From: Limnephilus marmoratus
Lineage: Eukaryota > Arthropoda > Insecta > Trichoptera > Limnephilidae
Assembly: GCA_917880885.1 (NCBI GenBank)
Contig: OU862934.1
Coordinates: forward strand, 28,504,734 to 28,568,733
Length of the DNA stretch: 64,000 bases
Reading direction: 5' to 3'
Below the pieces are notes generated by a model, which saw only the letters and a list, made by a program, of their open reading frames with translations, ran no database searches and had not been told where the DNA came from. Numbering within the stretch: the first letter of the stretch is position 1; each line of letters begins with the position of its first letter. Shown here piece by piece: positions 1 through 11,003 of the stretch. The translations under genes were made by a program, and so were the position numbers.

Positions 1-77
1 TGACCTAGGACCTTGGGGTGACCTACGACCTTGGAGCGACCTACGAACTTGGGGTGACCTACGACCTTGGGGTGACC
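1..77. repeat. 19-bp tandem repeat at window edge
   Basis: About four degenerate head-to-tail copies of a unit close to GTGACCTACGACCTTGGGG run from the first base. The array probably continues to the left of the window. The words 'cttggggtgacct' also occur in the nearby SINE-like repeat S, so the array may have been amplified from it. Confidence 0.8.
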
Positions 78-95
78 ATCCTCATACTTATCACC

Positions 96-267
96 CAGGT
101 CAAGCGTGCGTAAAGTTCAACGGCCCGACCGTTCGCCTAGCAATCGATCACCGTTCGCATCGATTACCGTTTGCATGACATTTTTCGTAACAATCACCAC
201 TTTTCGTAACGCATTCACCAGCTTACCCCCAAGTCGAGCGTGCGTAAAGAAGTTTTACTTAAAAATA
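96..267 (-). repeat. Partial MITE, relative of 25588-25928
   Basis: The reverse complement of this stretch aligns with the left part of the element at 25588-25928: the end AAGAAGTTTTACTT (about 253-266), then 'acgcacgct', 'taagctggtgaatgcg' and 'cgaacggt' follow in the same order. The far end is lost. No gene is present. Confidence 0.6.
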
Positions 268-346
268 GATGATTTTTACAGTGACCGGACAACTCAGAAT
301 GAACTGAACACCTTCTTTGAAAAGTCATTAAAGGTGATGAAAAATA

Positions 347-683
347 GTTTTTTTACATGAGCTCCACACAGGAGGCCCTGAGCAAAATAATTTCCCTCAG
401 GGCCTATGTCATCTTTGGGGATGTTGTGTGGAGGGTTTTTTTAGGAAAGGAAGGAGAGGAGAGATCTGGGAAGGAAAAGGGTTTAAGGGGTGGGTAGGAA
501 TCTGGGGTTCAGTGTGTGTTGGTCTTCCGCCTCCAAGACCTGGACAAACCTCACCCCATGAACCCGGGCACCCCTGCTAAATCACCAAACGTAGCGAACC
601 ACTTGGGGTGACCTATGGCAGAGGTGTTGGTTATCCAATAAAGGTTCCCTGGGCGGCGGTACCCATTCCCGCCTCCCAAATTA
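347..683 (-). repeat. SINE-like repeat S, short variant
   Basis: Copy of the most frequent repeat of the window, in reverse orientation. The T-run at the low-coordinate side is the poly(A) tail, followed by the LINE-derived tail (gaggccctgag ... cctatgtcatctttgg) and ending in 'cccgcctcccaaatt'. The middle is deleted relative to the long form. The same short form recurs at 26444-26783 and 58255-58583, so it is a subfamily and not a private deletion. Confidence 0.8.
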
Positions 684-690
684 AAAGCAT

Positions 691-1015
691 ATTAGGGGTG
701 GGTAGGAATCTGGGGGTCAGCGCGTCCAGGAGTGACGGACGTATGAATCCATCCCTCCCACAGCGGTCCGAGGCAATGTTCCGGGAGAGTACGGCTGGGG
801 AACTCAATGGAACTCCCTCAACCGCTCTCTCCTAATCCGACCATGCAGCTGGTGGGCAGACGCCAGCCGCCAAGACCCGGACAAACCTCATCCCATGAAC
901 CCGGGCACCTTTGCTAAGTCACCAAAAGTAGCGAACCACATGGGATGACCTATGGCAGAGGTGATGGTTATCCGATAAATGGTTCCCGGGGCGGCGGTAC
1001 CCGTACCCGCCTAAT
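691..1015 (-). repeat. SINE-like repeat S, tail-less copy
   Basis: Starts at 'ggggtgggtaggaatctgg' and runs to 'gtacccgcctaatt'. It contains the central part that the adjacent short variant lacks, but lacks the LINE-like tail. The two lie almost head to tail, either as two insertions or as a rearranged dimer. Bases 1016-1237 hold nothing recognisable apart from a short TTAGG-like run at about 1034. Confidence 0.75.
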
Positions 1016-1237
1016 TGCTTGAAATTGGTCACGTTAAGTTAGGTTAGGTTATGGGCAATTTATCACATATACTTAACACTTACCCTAATATATAAATGCA
1101 TCGCGATGTTTTAAATGATCAGGAACTTACCTGGAAATAAAGGAAAAAAACATTTATGAAAAAAAGTTATTACAATAAAAATATCACAGATGTCGCTGGT
1201 AGGTAGTAGGTACCTAAATAGAATTATATAAAAAAAT

Positions 1238-1320
1238 GTAAGGAGAATAGATAATATGTCGCAAGTGTGAATGGTAGAAGAAGTCGGTAATGCCTGAGAA
1301 AGACGCAGCACGATCAGGGA
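1238..1320 (+). pseudogene. LINE-B C-terminal fragment
   Basis: About 80 bp matching the C-terminal coding end of the LINE at 38975-39815: the order 'ggagaata', 'gtgaatggtagaagaa', 'gaaagac', 'gatca' is the same. There are frameshifts and no open frame of note. Confidence 0.5.
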
Positions 1321-1365
1321 AACCAATTTCTTAAAATCTGGTAATTTAAAAATAAAATTACATTA

Positions 1366-2791
1366 TGTCCACATAGGAGGCACTGTCATCTTTGGGGGTG
1401 CTCTGTGGAGGGGCTCTTCACGGAAAGGAAGGAGAAGAAGTTCTGGGAAGGAAAAAAGTATGACTTTGGTGGGTAGGAATCTGGGAATCAATGCGTTCAG
1501 GAGTGACGAAACACGTAAATCCATCACTCTCATTGCGGTGTAAGGCGATGAGCAGCCCCGGATCTAATGGGGGGCAAGCCGGGGCCCATGCCCCGGGCGG
1601 CAAGTTCAGAGGGCGGCCAAACTCAACTTTGACCACGGAATAAATAATAGTACAAGTAGAGAAATTTCACGGCCATATTAACTCGACTGATACCCAGAGC
1701 CCTGAGTGAGACGTGCTGCACGAACATTTATTATTCGCGAGGCGCGTAGGCATAGTTCAAAATACGCACCCGACCCGCTCGCCCGCAGGAACCACAGATC
1801 GCGGCAGCACGCGTCTGCTCTGGTTACCGTGCGTGCGAAAGAGATGAAGCTATATTCGAAAACTCCCTCGTCGATCTCTCTCCACGACAGTGTTTTGTTT
1901 TAAAAATGTGTCAAAAGTGTGTTGTTTATTTTTACTCTTTAGTACTTGTTGATCAACCGAAGGTACAATACTGATGTCATTAGTGTCGCATCAATAAATC
2001 TATCACAGTTCATCGATCGCTTTTCTGGGTAAGTATTTTATATAACTATCTTATGCTTTTTAAGTTAGTATATTTATTTTTTAAACTCAATTTAATACGT
2101 GCAATCACTTACGTCGTCAATTCGTCATTATTCAAACTTACTTAAAATTTTTACGTCGTTATGCGTGTCATGATTTGTTTATTACACGATGGCAGCCATC
2201 ATATGACTGAGAAGAAAACAGCCTTTTTATTTCAGCTTTTATTTAAATACAATGCAATGTAGCAGTTTAAAACGAATAAGCACCCAGCAAGATAAATTTC
2301 AGTTGTGATTTCATCTGCTGAAGCATTTTGATGGAAACCATTCTCGTGTTCAAAGTGCAGTTTTAAAATTCTGGTTGCAGACTATATGCAGCCAGAATTT
2401 AAGGAAAACCATTTGCATGTTCTGGGTGTAGCTATAATTAAATTTCTTAATTAGTTACAGTAAAACCAGTTCTTTGATTCGAATCCCCCCCCCCCCACCC
2501 CCCCTCCCAGCAAGGTTAAAATAAATATAGATACCTAAGTGGGCGGGGGCGGCATTTTTCAGTTTTTGCCCCGCCTAAAAAAAAACGAAGATCCGGGGCT
2601 GGCGATGAGTCGAAAGTTCGGCTGATCTCACGCAACCGGTGGGCAAAAGCATCCACCGCCATGACCTAGACAAACCTTACCTCATGAACCTGGGAACCCT
2701 TGCTAAGTGACCAAATGTAGGGGTGATCTATGGCAGGGATGTTGGTTATCCAATAAATTGTTCCCGGGGCGGGGGTACCCCCACACGCCTA
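1366..2791 (-). repeat. SINE-like repeat S split by a hAT element
   Basis: The tail half (1366-1552) and head half (2602-2791) of one S copy are separated by the hAT element at 1553-2601. The halves join at the duplicated octamer GCGATGAG, which in other S copies reads 'caaggcgatg'. This gives an inferred empty site. Confidence 0.8.
1553..2601. mobile_element. Non-autonomous hAT element, 1049 bp
   Basis: Perfect 13-bp terminal inverted repeats CAGCCCCGGATCT (1553-1565) and AGATCCGGGGCTG (2589-2601) are flanked by a perfect 8-bp duplication GCGATGAG (1545-1552 and 2602-2609). Eight-base duplications and CAG-starting termini are diagnostic of hAT. No transposase frame was found inside; the longest frame (about 1706-1903) has no family resemblance. 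The termini resemble those of the element at 43630-44690, so both were probably moved by the same enzyme. Confidence 0.9.
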
Positions 2792-2827
2792 CTGACGTAA
2801 ATTCAGAAATCAGAAAAACAGAAGTTT

Positions 2828-2945
2828 ATGTATGAGACGATGCAATGTAAGAATGTGAATGAACCAAGCAGTATGTGCCGAGACCGCGTTGCTGTTTGAC
2901 AGTCTTTCCTCTCTGCGGGGAAACAGCGCGATGGTTGATTAGTTA
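2828..2945 (+). pseudogene. LINE-B 3' end fragment
   Basis: Reads like the extreme C-terminus and 3' end of LINE-B ('atgagacgatg', 'gtgccgagaccgc', 'ctctgcggggaaac', 'gttagt'). Decayed. It is followed at about 2965-3040 on the minus strand by a tRNA-like B-box region (GGTTCAAAATCC). Confidence 0.6.
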
Positions 2946-3284
2946 GTATGTAATTGTGCGGTTATTTCTGTCCACCGGATTTTGAACCCAGACCTTCAAC
3001 TTTACGCACGAGCGCCTCTCGTTTGTTAAATAGATTCTCACGAGATGACTAAATACTTATTGTATAAAAAAAATAGACTGAAATAATTTTAACTACAATT
3101 GTCTTCGTTAAATGATTGAAAATGACAACACAGCATAATTGTAAAAACAATTGCTTCAATGCAAATTTGTTGAAAATTATGCCGAACGACAATCAAGTGG
3201 CAAGAGTGTTAGATCGTAACTCTGGTTCAATTAACTCGAATTTGTTTTGTATGTCGCCGCTACCCGAATTTCCACTGATTTCTT

Positions 3285-3440
3285 GCATTCATAGCCAGGT
3301 ACTTCCCCACCTTCCTCTTTCCTATCTCTTTCCCCTCCCTACCTTCAGCCTCATAACGTACCCCAATTGGGGATGCCATAGTCTCACTGGCTCCAGACGG
3401 GAGCAGTTGTGACTCTTGTGCGGTATTCATGTAAAAAAAA
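3285..3440 (+). repeat. LINE tail repeat E
   Basis: Short 3' piece of a LINE-like repeat: a pyrimidine-rich run, then 'cctcataacgtaccccaatt', 'ggggatgccatagtctcac' and 'gcggtattcatgtaaaaaaa'. The same tail occurs at 6064-6345, in an inverted pair at 45965-46365, and degraded near 47765-48050. Confidence 0.6.
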
Positions 3441-4200
3441 ATCTTCTTTAAACATTTGAAGTTTTTAAGCTCTTAAAAAATTTATGTTATTTTTGAAGAT
3501 AATATCTAGACATACCCCATGCCAAAACGCAAATTATATGAAATTCCCTCGATAGAAAAAAATTGCAAAGTATACTCCGAAAATTATTATTTTCAAGTCT
3601 ATTTCAGTTATTTTACAAGTTATGTGTACGAAAAATTCACAGTGTTTCTTTAAATGCTGTTTTAGACAGTCCCCAAGAGATTTTTGCACTATTTTAAACG
3701 AGTCGTGTTTTATTAAACATTTTCATAATTTTTGCAGCGATTTTATCGCTTTAAATATTAGCGCTCTCCTCCATTCCTAATAATAATAATAAGTTGTTTA
3801 TTTCAGTCGAACAGAGCGGTGAGTGCAATACTCTGTCAGCCATATTATGTAAAAGTATACATTACATAAAATGGATTTACCAGATAAAAAATGAAAAAAA
3901 AAAATATATTAAAAAGATTTAAAAAAATATATATATATTCACATATTTAGAACTCGTATATCTACTACGGGGGCTTCAGATGAATTCTCCATGTTTGGTG
4001 AAGAGGCGCGCCCTGTCACTGGGCCACGGCCTGGACGAGAGTGTTCTCCGATCTTTGGTAGCGCTGTCTCACCCCGGCTATTCTGTGGCGCATCAAAGCG
4101 GCGAACCCATGTACACCCTTCCTTCTGCGAACATCTGCGAGGCACTGCATCGTCAAGGTAGGCCGAATAGCGCCCTATATGCGTTGTTGTATTGTACTCG
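3441..4200. other. No gene recognised
   Basis: AT-rich unique-looking DNA with a TAA microsatellite at about 3779-3793 and an AT run near 3920. The short frames at 3939-4225 show no family signature. Confidence 0.5.
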
Positions 4201-4208
4201 AAGTGTGT

Positions 4209-4640
4209 TCATTGACGCCTTGTGAGTATCTTGTCCATAGTTCGCCGGTGTAAAAGCTCATGCAGTAGCTCTGGAATATTTGCTTCTTCACCGAAGAACT
4301 GCACCTGTTGAAACTCCTGGCGAGCATGTTGGCTCGCACGCTTTAATACTCTTCTTTGGCGTTCTATGTCATTTTTATCATTTAGGTCATCAGTGACGAC
4401 ATGCCCCAAATATTTTATTTCCCTGCAGATTTTGACTTTGTCTCCGCCGAGGAGAACGGGTGGAACGACAGTAGCACCAGTATTTGCTTTAAACACCAGC
4501 AATGATGACTTTTTGGCATTGTACATCAAACCATGACTATCGACGTATGCTTGGCATATGGCCAGAAGTTTTCTCATTGCCCTTACTGATGGGGCTAGTA
4601 TGGTAGTATGACCATGTCATCAGCATAACCTAATTACATA
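4209..4640 (-). pseudogene. LINE reverse transcriptase fragment
   Basis: A 122-codon frame (4209-4577) carries the stretch after the catalytic box of a LINE reverse transcriptase: 'GLMYNAKKSSLLVFK' followed by 'IKYLGHVVTDD', the thumb-side block typical of non-LTR elements. Just upstream on the same strand, 4611-4626 encodes the catalytic box YADDMV, then the frame is broken. An 8-bp tandem duplication ('catactac catactag') lies exactly there, and its removal would put both parts in one frame. The rest of the element is missing. The clade was not assigned. Confidence 0.8.
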
Positions 4641-4859
4641 TCTCTCCGTCTTCTTCTTTTTGAGCGCGGTTACGGCGCCTTAAGTATCATTTTGCCAAGG
4701 CAAAGAAAACCTTTGAAAGGTGATGGTCAGAAATATATTTAAAAAATATAATATTACGCAGTACGGAGACATCTATCGGTTTAATGAAACAACAGTTAAC
4801 AAACTCTAAGTAAAGAAATTATAGATTATTTATATAAACAAATGGTAAAAATCCTTGCT

Positions 4860-5705
4860 TACTGAATCGTCACTTTATTTCGATGGGTTTCCGAGATATG
4901 AGGTGTCAAAATTTGCAAAGACGATTTCTCATAATCTATTTAAAAATTTCAGATTTTGAGGCTGAATCTTGTGTAAAGTATTTTAATTGAACATATTTTA
5001 AAGGGAAATATTTAAATAGGTCGTATACTTACCATTATAGAGCATACCTAAAAACATGCAAATAGAACCATATGAAACCAGCTAGGGCATTATAATTAAT
5101 TACACAAGGTTCTAATTACATTTCCCGAATGCGATTCTAAAAGCTAGGGCCACAAATATGTTCTATCAAAATATGATAAACTAAAATACTTTACATAATA
5201 TTGAACCTGAAAAAAAATATTTAGATTAAGAAAATTCGTTTTTGAAAACTTTGAAATCTTAAAACATGGTAAGACGAAGTTAGAACCCTATCCGACCAAA
5301 GTGACGAACCATAATGCGCCTTGTAATAACTATCAACTGGCAGATACAAACAAAATAGAGAGTTTGTGATGAAATGTGAGTAAGTGATGATAGAACCTTG
5401 TAAAATAAATGATTATTTAAAATTCTTAAATTATAGAACTTTGTCATACACATCTACAAAAATACAATACAGATGCATCTGAAAATAATTTTGGGTACAG
5501 AAATGAGCGTAAGAAATGAGCGTAAGAAATGCTTTGACACTCAAGGGTCATTTTTGAAAAAATTGTCAGTTAGAACCCTATCCAAATGAGGAGACGATAT
5601 GGTGAACTAAAATACTTTACACAAGTATTGTTAAATAGATTACTTTGTAAACTTTGACAACTCTGAACATGGTAAAGCGAAGATAGAATCCTGTCCAACT
5701 AAAGT
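4860..5705. repeat. Old degenerate repeat with 'gttagaaccctatcc' blocks
   Basis: Contains repeated blocks such as 'gttagaaccctatcc', 'aaaatactttacacaa' and 'ggtaaggcgaagtt', each seen two or more times here and again in 11925-12545, 13330-13483, 14890-15110 and 15960-16055. The family is not recognised. No open frame is present. Confidence 0.5.
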
Positions 5706-5707
5706 TC

Positions 5708-6046
5708 TGTGAAGGATAAGGTGTGAGGGGTGGGTAGGAATCTGGTGGTCATTGGTTCCAGGTGATGGACGTATGAATCCATCCCTCTCAGTGCGGTGCA
5801 AGACGATGTTCCAAAAGAGTTCTGCTTGAGGGTTACAAGGTCTCTGTTAACCAGTCTCTCCCGGCCTGCTACGCAGCTGGTATGCAGACACCCCCGCAGC
5901 CAAGACCCGGACAAATCTCACCCCATGAACCCGGGAACATCTGCTAAGTCACCAAACGTAGCGAACCACTTGGGGTGACCTGTTGCAGAGGTGTTGGTTA
6001 TCCGATAAATGATTCCCGGGCGGTGGTAACCACACCCACCTCCCAA
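5708..6046 (-). repeat. SINE-like repeat S, tail-less copy
   Basis: Runs from 'gtgaggggtgggtaggaatc' to 'cccacctcccaaattg', the standard inner end. The LINE-like tail is absent at the low-coordinate side. Confidence 0.8.
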
Positions 6047-6063
6047 ATTGTAAATTGTTTTTT

Positions 6064-6345
6064 TTTTTAGATGAATACAGTACAAGAGTCCCAAGTGCTC
6101 CCGTCTGGAGCCAATGGGACTATGGAATCCCCAATTGGGGTATGTTGTGAGGCTGAAGGTAGTGGGGAGGGGAAGGAGATAGGGAAGAGGAAGGTGGGGA
6201 AGAACCTGGTTATTCAGATCTGGTCACCAAAACGGCTTAAGCCATTTCAAGCAACGTTTCATTTCTGAATTGTGGTCTTACACCAGAGCGATACTGAGAG
6301 TATCTTCCACTCTGGAACGTGCCGCAAATATACTATATATTATTT
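6064..6345 (-). repeat. LINE tail repeat E, reverse copy
   Basis: Reverse-oriented copy of the E tail with a T-run at 6058-6069, 'caattggggtatgttgtgag', a purine-rich stretch and 'gagcgatactgagagtatc'. It abuts the S copy before it. Confidence 0.65.
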
Positions 6346-7127
6346 TTAATGAATAAATTGTGAAATAACACAAATTAATCAAATAAAATTTATTTGCCAA
6401 GCTGGGATTCGATTCGGAGTGCTAGTCAAGAGCTGGACTATGCCAGCCGTCGTAAAAAAAAATAATATCCTTATATATATTTTTGCTATCCTGAACAATT
6501 AAATTAAAATTTTGTCCTTAACAGCATTTCAATTTTCCGCGATCGATTTTGTTGTAAAAAATAATCACTGAAAACTCGGACGAAATCGGATAGTAACACG
6601 ACTTAGTCGATTATAATCGTAGATTATCAGACACCAATCGACTAATATGCTAATCAGTATCACTTACAATAGATAATAACTGCAAATTTATTAATTATTA
6701 ACAATTAATTATTGGCTTAATTTACATCCGCGTTTCCATACCGAGAAGTGTAGTGGATTGAAGTATTCGCGGAAACCATTAAGGTAAGTAATAAAAATCG
6801 TTTGCTGGTGAAAATAATAAATTAGTCACGCATGTTTGGCCGGCTAATTGCTGGCTGCTCTGATGCAAATTGCGGACTGGACCGACAGGTGGATGACCAA
6901 GCAAATCGGTCTGCCATTTAACTGCCCTACTCACTAGCCATCAAAATCACGTAAAAGTGTTGCAAAACCTATGATTCAATCCAAGATTTAAAATATAAAT
7001 TGCAAAAATTTTAAATGGCCATCCTAACAAACATTTGAACTTCAATACCACATAAATAAATAAATGTTCCCGTTCCTTTCCCTTCCTGGTAAACTAAATG
7101 AAATACACACATTTTTCAAACAAATTT
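6346..7127. other. No gene recognised
   Basis: AT-rich. A tRNA-like B-box on the minus strand (about 6385-6450, reading 'gaatcgaatcccagc') may be the head of an old SINE. Nothing else is recognisable. Confidence 0.5.
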
Positions 7128-7333
7128 CTCTTGGGCAGTGTTTTTCAACCTGTGGGTCGCGACCCCCTGGGGGGTCGCGAAGCCTCTACAAGGGGGTCGC
7201 AGGGGGTCCAAAGTAAAATATAAAAAAAAACAATAAAGCTCAAAAATATTTTTATTATGAAAATATTAATTATAGGACATTGTGAAGTTAACATGAAATT
7301 TAAATTATAAATTTTCTATGGGTCAAAAATCCG

Positions 7334-7735
7334 TTAAGTCTCATACATATGTGAAGGTTGCGCCTGTTTTTCGTCGATCAATTTCTGCCATCGCGGATCT
7401 GTTTTTGCAACATTTAGAATTAAGTCGTTTTCTAAATTTAATCGATTCCTCTGTTTGTTTTTTATTTGAGCCATTGACGAAAACGTCAACTCGCACAAGT
7501 AAGAGGTGGCAAATGGAATCAAGCACTTCAAAGCTTCTGTGGTCAATTCTGGGTATTCTAATTTTCTTTTTAACCAAAAGTTACCGATTGACAGGGTCAC
7601 GTTATTCCCGCCGTCCGACGTCAGTCATAGCCCGCGTCGCCCTGTACCCCTGTACCCTTGGACAACCCCGCAACGCTCATTGTGTCTCGCTCTTTAACTC
7701 AACCACATTCGTCGGCACGGCGCGGCCTCGCTCGC
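7334..7735 (-). pseudogene. hAT transposase C-terminal (dimerisation) fragment
   Basis: An 88-codon frame (7334-7600) reads 'FWLKRKLEYPELTTEAL', then 'IPFATSYLCELTFSSM', then 'KNKQRNRLNLENDL', which is the hAT C-terminal dimerisation region of the Buster/ZBED5-like group, ending close to the element's left terminus as expected. The DDE core and BED finger upstream are not found; the nested element begins about 40 bp further on. The enzyme would cut and paste DNA in the nucleus, but this copy is dead. Confidence 0.88.
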
Positions 7736-7772
7736 CTTATAGTCCAGTCAAGTTAAACATGAAAAGGGGGTT

Positions 7773-8318
7773 GTGCTTGCAAAAGGTCCGGTCATTCTGA
7801 ATTTTTTATATGTTGTTAGGATCTAAACCAGTATTAAAAAAAAAATTTTGCAACTTCGAAAGTGCTGTGCGAGCGGCGGTGGACCCAAAAAACCAGGAAA
7901 TTTTCGGATTTTTTCAGTTTTTCCTCAATATCTCAGTGAAGGAAGGGTCTGACCGGTATAATCAGTATGCACACTTTTAAAGTAGACTAAATTTGCTACA
8001 ATTTGAGATCAAAGCAAGCTATATACAGTCATTGGTTTCCAAGATACAGTTCTTCGAAAATAGGCCATTTTTTCCAAAAAATTAAATTTTTTCAAAATGG
8101 TCACATATTTTGTAAAATATTTTCTAAAACACGCATCCTACGTCAAATATTATATGAAATAGAGTTGTAGTAAATTTAATTTGCTTTCATTTAAGACTAG
8201 ATTGATATCTGTAGACCTAACGGTTCTCTCAAGAACACCAGATAACCAAAAACCGTCATAAGTGAGTTTTGGGGAGAAATGCAAATACACTGTTCTCACG
8301 TCTTTTTATGGTTTTATT
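7773..8318 (+). repeat. Left 546-bp inverted arm
   Basis: Pairs with 10458-11003. It contains AT-rich sequence with no reading frame. Near-equal length and high identity of both arms suggest a single element of moderate age. Confidence 0.88.
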
Positions 8319-8545
8319 TATCAAATAGTTACAATTTTTTTTTGTTTTTGTTAACAAATTTTTGATGAAAAAAAGAAAAGATAATAAATCTATCGGGAAT
8401 TACGTCATCTTCAAACATTGTTTTATATATCTACATACTAAAATGCTTGTACAAACATCATGGTACCTACTATAAGGACAAATTACATGTACACAAAAAA
8501 TTAAACTAATATAAATCATGTAGGTATTGTGTCTTGGTTGCCAAA

Positions 8546-10406
8546 TCATGTCTTTCTTTTTATCTTAGATGGCCCGGGCTTAGGCTCGCACGAAGAAGGT
8601 GTCTTGATATATGTGATGGACGCTGGGAGAGGCGCCCAGTCTGTAGTTGGGTCATCTTCATCGTCCGAGCATTTCAGCTCCACATCCGGGATTTTAATGC
8701 ACAATTTGTCACCGCATGACTGACAGAGGACTGAGCAATGGAGCCCAGCCTTTCTGCACGAGCAGCTCCCAGAGCATCCTTTCTTGCATTTACATGAAAT
8801 TTTTCGCAGAAGGGCAGGAGGTGCGGGATCCATCGTGGTGAGGATGGGGGTGAGTCCTTGAGAAGACAGCTTCTACCCCCATTCAGTGGGATTTAAGTTG
8901 ACTCCCCGCCACTTCTGCACTTGGAGGTAGCACCTTGCTGCATGGTGGCCTGCGGCATCTTCCGTCGGTGGCAAATAGGCGAGGTTTATGTTTGTTGAAG
9001 TGACAATCGTCGTATACCTCAGGAAATCCAAAGTATCCCTCGCGATCTCACCCCCATATAGAGCCACAAAGCACTTGATGCCCGCTTCACTCACGGCTTG
9101 TGGGGTGGAGTCTGGCTGAAGGAATGCCTCCAGTTGCTCAGCAAGTGGTTCTTTCTTGCTCAGAAGTGTGGTGATTTTGGCCTTTCCTTGGCCAAACGGT
9201 GCTGAGGTGGTATCGCACCCGGTAAACACGTGGGTGAATAGTGCCATTCCTGGTAATCGCCGGGAGCCCTGGTGGTTGTAGGAGGTCGTAGAGTAGTGAC
9301 AGCAACCAGCTTCACCCTTCGTGCTCTTCTGAAGATAGACATTTGTCTCTTCAGCGCCTAAACCATTGAGAGAAGAACGAGCAGGTCGACGTCTTCTCAC
9401 ACTATGACGACCCGATCGGCTACTGCTGTTTTTGAAAGCGCCATCATGACGATCTCTCGATTCGCATCTTCTTCGGCAACAGCCACTTCTGGGAGTAGAA
9501 ACTCCTTCTGAAAGGCGTCACAGAGAAGAGTTATAAGCTGGAATGAGCTGCGTAGCGCCGGAGTCGTTCCGCTGTTTTAGTGTTTTTTTGTAACATCTTC
9601 GGGGTGGCCATCAAAAACGATGGAGATGTTCTTCCCAAAGTGGTTTTGGACGTAGGTGGTATAACGCGCCAAAAGTGCTCGAACCGTGCTCTTCCGCTGC
9701 CACACGACCTTGTGCAAGAGGTAGCCACCATCCAAAATGACGTGAGTGCTGGCACCAATCTATCGGCGTGTGGCTGGAAAGAGGAGTGAAAGCAGAGTAC
9801 GGAGTAGATTTTGTGCCCTTGCGCATCCCTTGTTCATTGACCAGAGACATCGGGAACAGGGCCAATTCAAACTTGAAGTCATCCTATAAATCCTGTTCAG
9901 ATTGCTTTGCAATTCGAGCCACTCGCTGGAAAATTGTGAGCGGATCCACAGCCACTCTTCTATTTTTGTCCAGCAGTTTAACGGTTGAGGTGATCGATGC
10001 CAGCGTGGTAACTTTATTTTTCCGTTTTATTACTCCCTTGTCATACATTTGCCCAACAATTTTCATCACTCCCTCCGTTCCAACTCTCTGGGCTGTGTGG
10101 CAATTAATTTCAGGACCTGCCAGTAAGCCACTACTGATAGAAATCAAACTATCAGTTTTGGGAAATGGAGGGTGGAGAGCAAACCAGTTTTTTTAGTTTT
10201 TCCACATCACTATTATCTTGGATGATTCGAGAAGGTCTCATGTTTACATGCTGCTCTCCAGTAGGACATGAGATGCTGCAAAAACTTTCCAGTTCTTCAC
10301 AAATGTTCAACATAAACACCATTCCTGCAGTCCACCTTGCTAGAACACTGTCGGAGATTCCCCTTTCTTGGGTCAACCCACCATAGGTTTTCATGGATCG
10401 CATCAT
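8546..10406 (-). pseudogene. Decayed 'TGCDTTSA / CXC' family gene
   Basis: Minus-strand pieces in order form one known but functionally uncharacterised, multi-copy animal protein family. Seen are 'RPSRI' and 'INCHTAQRVG' (10406-9884), 'VDPLTIFQR' then 'LFPMSLVNEQGMRK' (to about 9780), 'HVILDGGYLLHKVVW' and 'SIVFDGHPEDV' (about 9740-9590), 'EDVDLLVLL' (about 9390), 'FTGCDTTSA', 'LPPTEDAAGHH' and 'NPTEWG' (9400-8873), and finally a cysteine-rich CXC-like tail 'CKCKKGCSGSCSCRKAG' (8833-8546). Acidic residues in the middle blocks recall a PIN-like nuclease fold; this is inference. There are at least three frame changes (near 10150, 9780 and 9360) and several stops, including a TAG at about 8871 where the family has tryptophan. 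The C-terminal end and stop at 8546 appear intact. Confidence 0.82.
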
Positions 10407-10457
10407 GGATTTACTTCACAACACAATAAATGGTCTCATGGATTTACTTCACAGCAC

Positions 10458-11003
10458 AATAAAACCATAAAAAGACGTGAGAACAATTTATTTGCATTTC
10501 CCCCAAAACCCACTTATGACTGTTTTTGGTTATATGGCGTTCTTGAGAGAACCGTTAGGTCTACGGATATCAATTTAGTCTTAAAAGAAAGCAAATTAAA
10601 TTTACTACAACTTTATTTCATATAATATTTGACCAGGGATGCGTGTTTTAGAAAATATTTTACAAAATAAGTGAACATTTTGAAAAAATTTCACCTTTTG
10701 GAAAAAATGGCCTATTTTCGAAGAACTGTATCTTGGAAACCAATAACTGTATATAGCTTGCTTTGGTCTCAAATTGTAGCAAATTTAGTCTACTTTAAAA
10801 GTGTGTATACTGATTATACCGGTCAGACCCTTCCTTCACTGAGATATTGAGCAAAAACTGAAAAAAATCCGAAAATTTCCTGGTTTTATGGGTCCACCGC
10901 CGCTCGCACAGCACTTTCGAAGTTGCAAAATTTTTTTTTTATTACTGGTTTAGGTCCTAACAACATATAAAAAATTCAGAATGACCGGACCTTTTGCAAG
11001 CAC
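10458..11003 (-). repeat. Right 546-bp inverted arm
   Basis: Inverted partner of 7773-8318. Just inside it (about 10395-10457) a 35-bp direct duplication ('tcatggatttacttcacaac' type) lies upstream of the gene start and may have been part of its promoter region. Confidence 0.88.

Larger units (their letters stand above)
7773..11003. mobile_element. Element with 546-bp terminal inverted repeats
   Basis: The arms 7773-8318 and 10458-11003 are inverted copies of each other, both 546 bp long, and agree closely throughout: 'gtgcttgcaaaaggtccgg' at the outer end and 'cgtctttttatggttttatt' at the inner end. Between the arms, on the minus strand, lies a decayed gene (8546-10406). Weaker similarity continues outward for about 40 bp ('ccagtcaag' and 'gactgg'), so the true ends may lie at about 7730 and 11040. 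No convincing target duplication was found. The superfamily is not identified. Confidence 0.85.

Noticed and set aside
1034..1050. Telomeric repeat tract
   Set aside because: Only two to three TTAGG-like units; too short to be telomeric DNA.
7318..7800. 160-codon plus-strand frame
   Set aside because: Antisense of the hAT C-terminal domain, no family resemblance.
8529..8723. Plus-strand frames over the cysteine-rich region
   Set aside because: Shadows of the minus-strand CXC-like tail.
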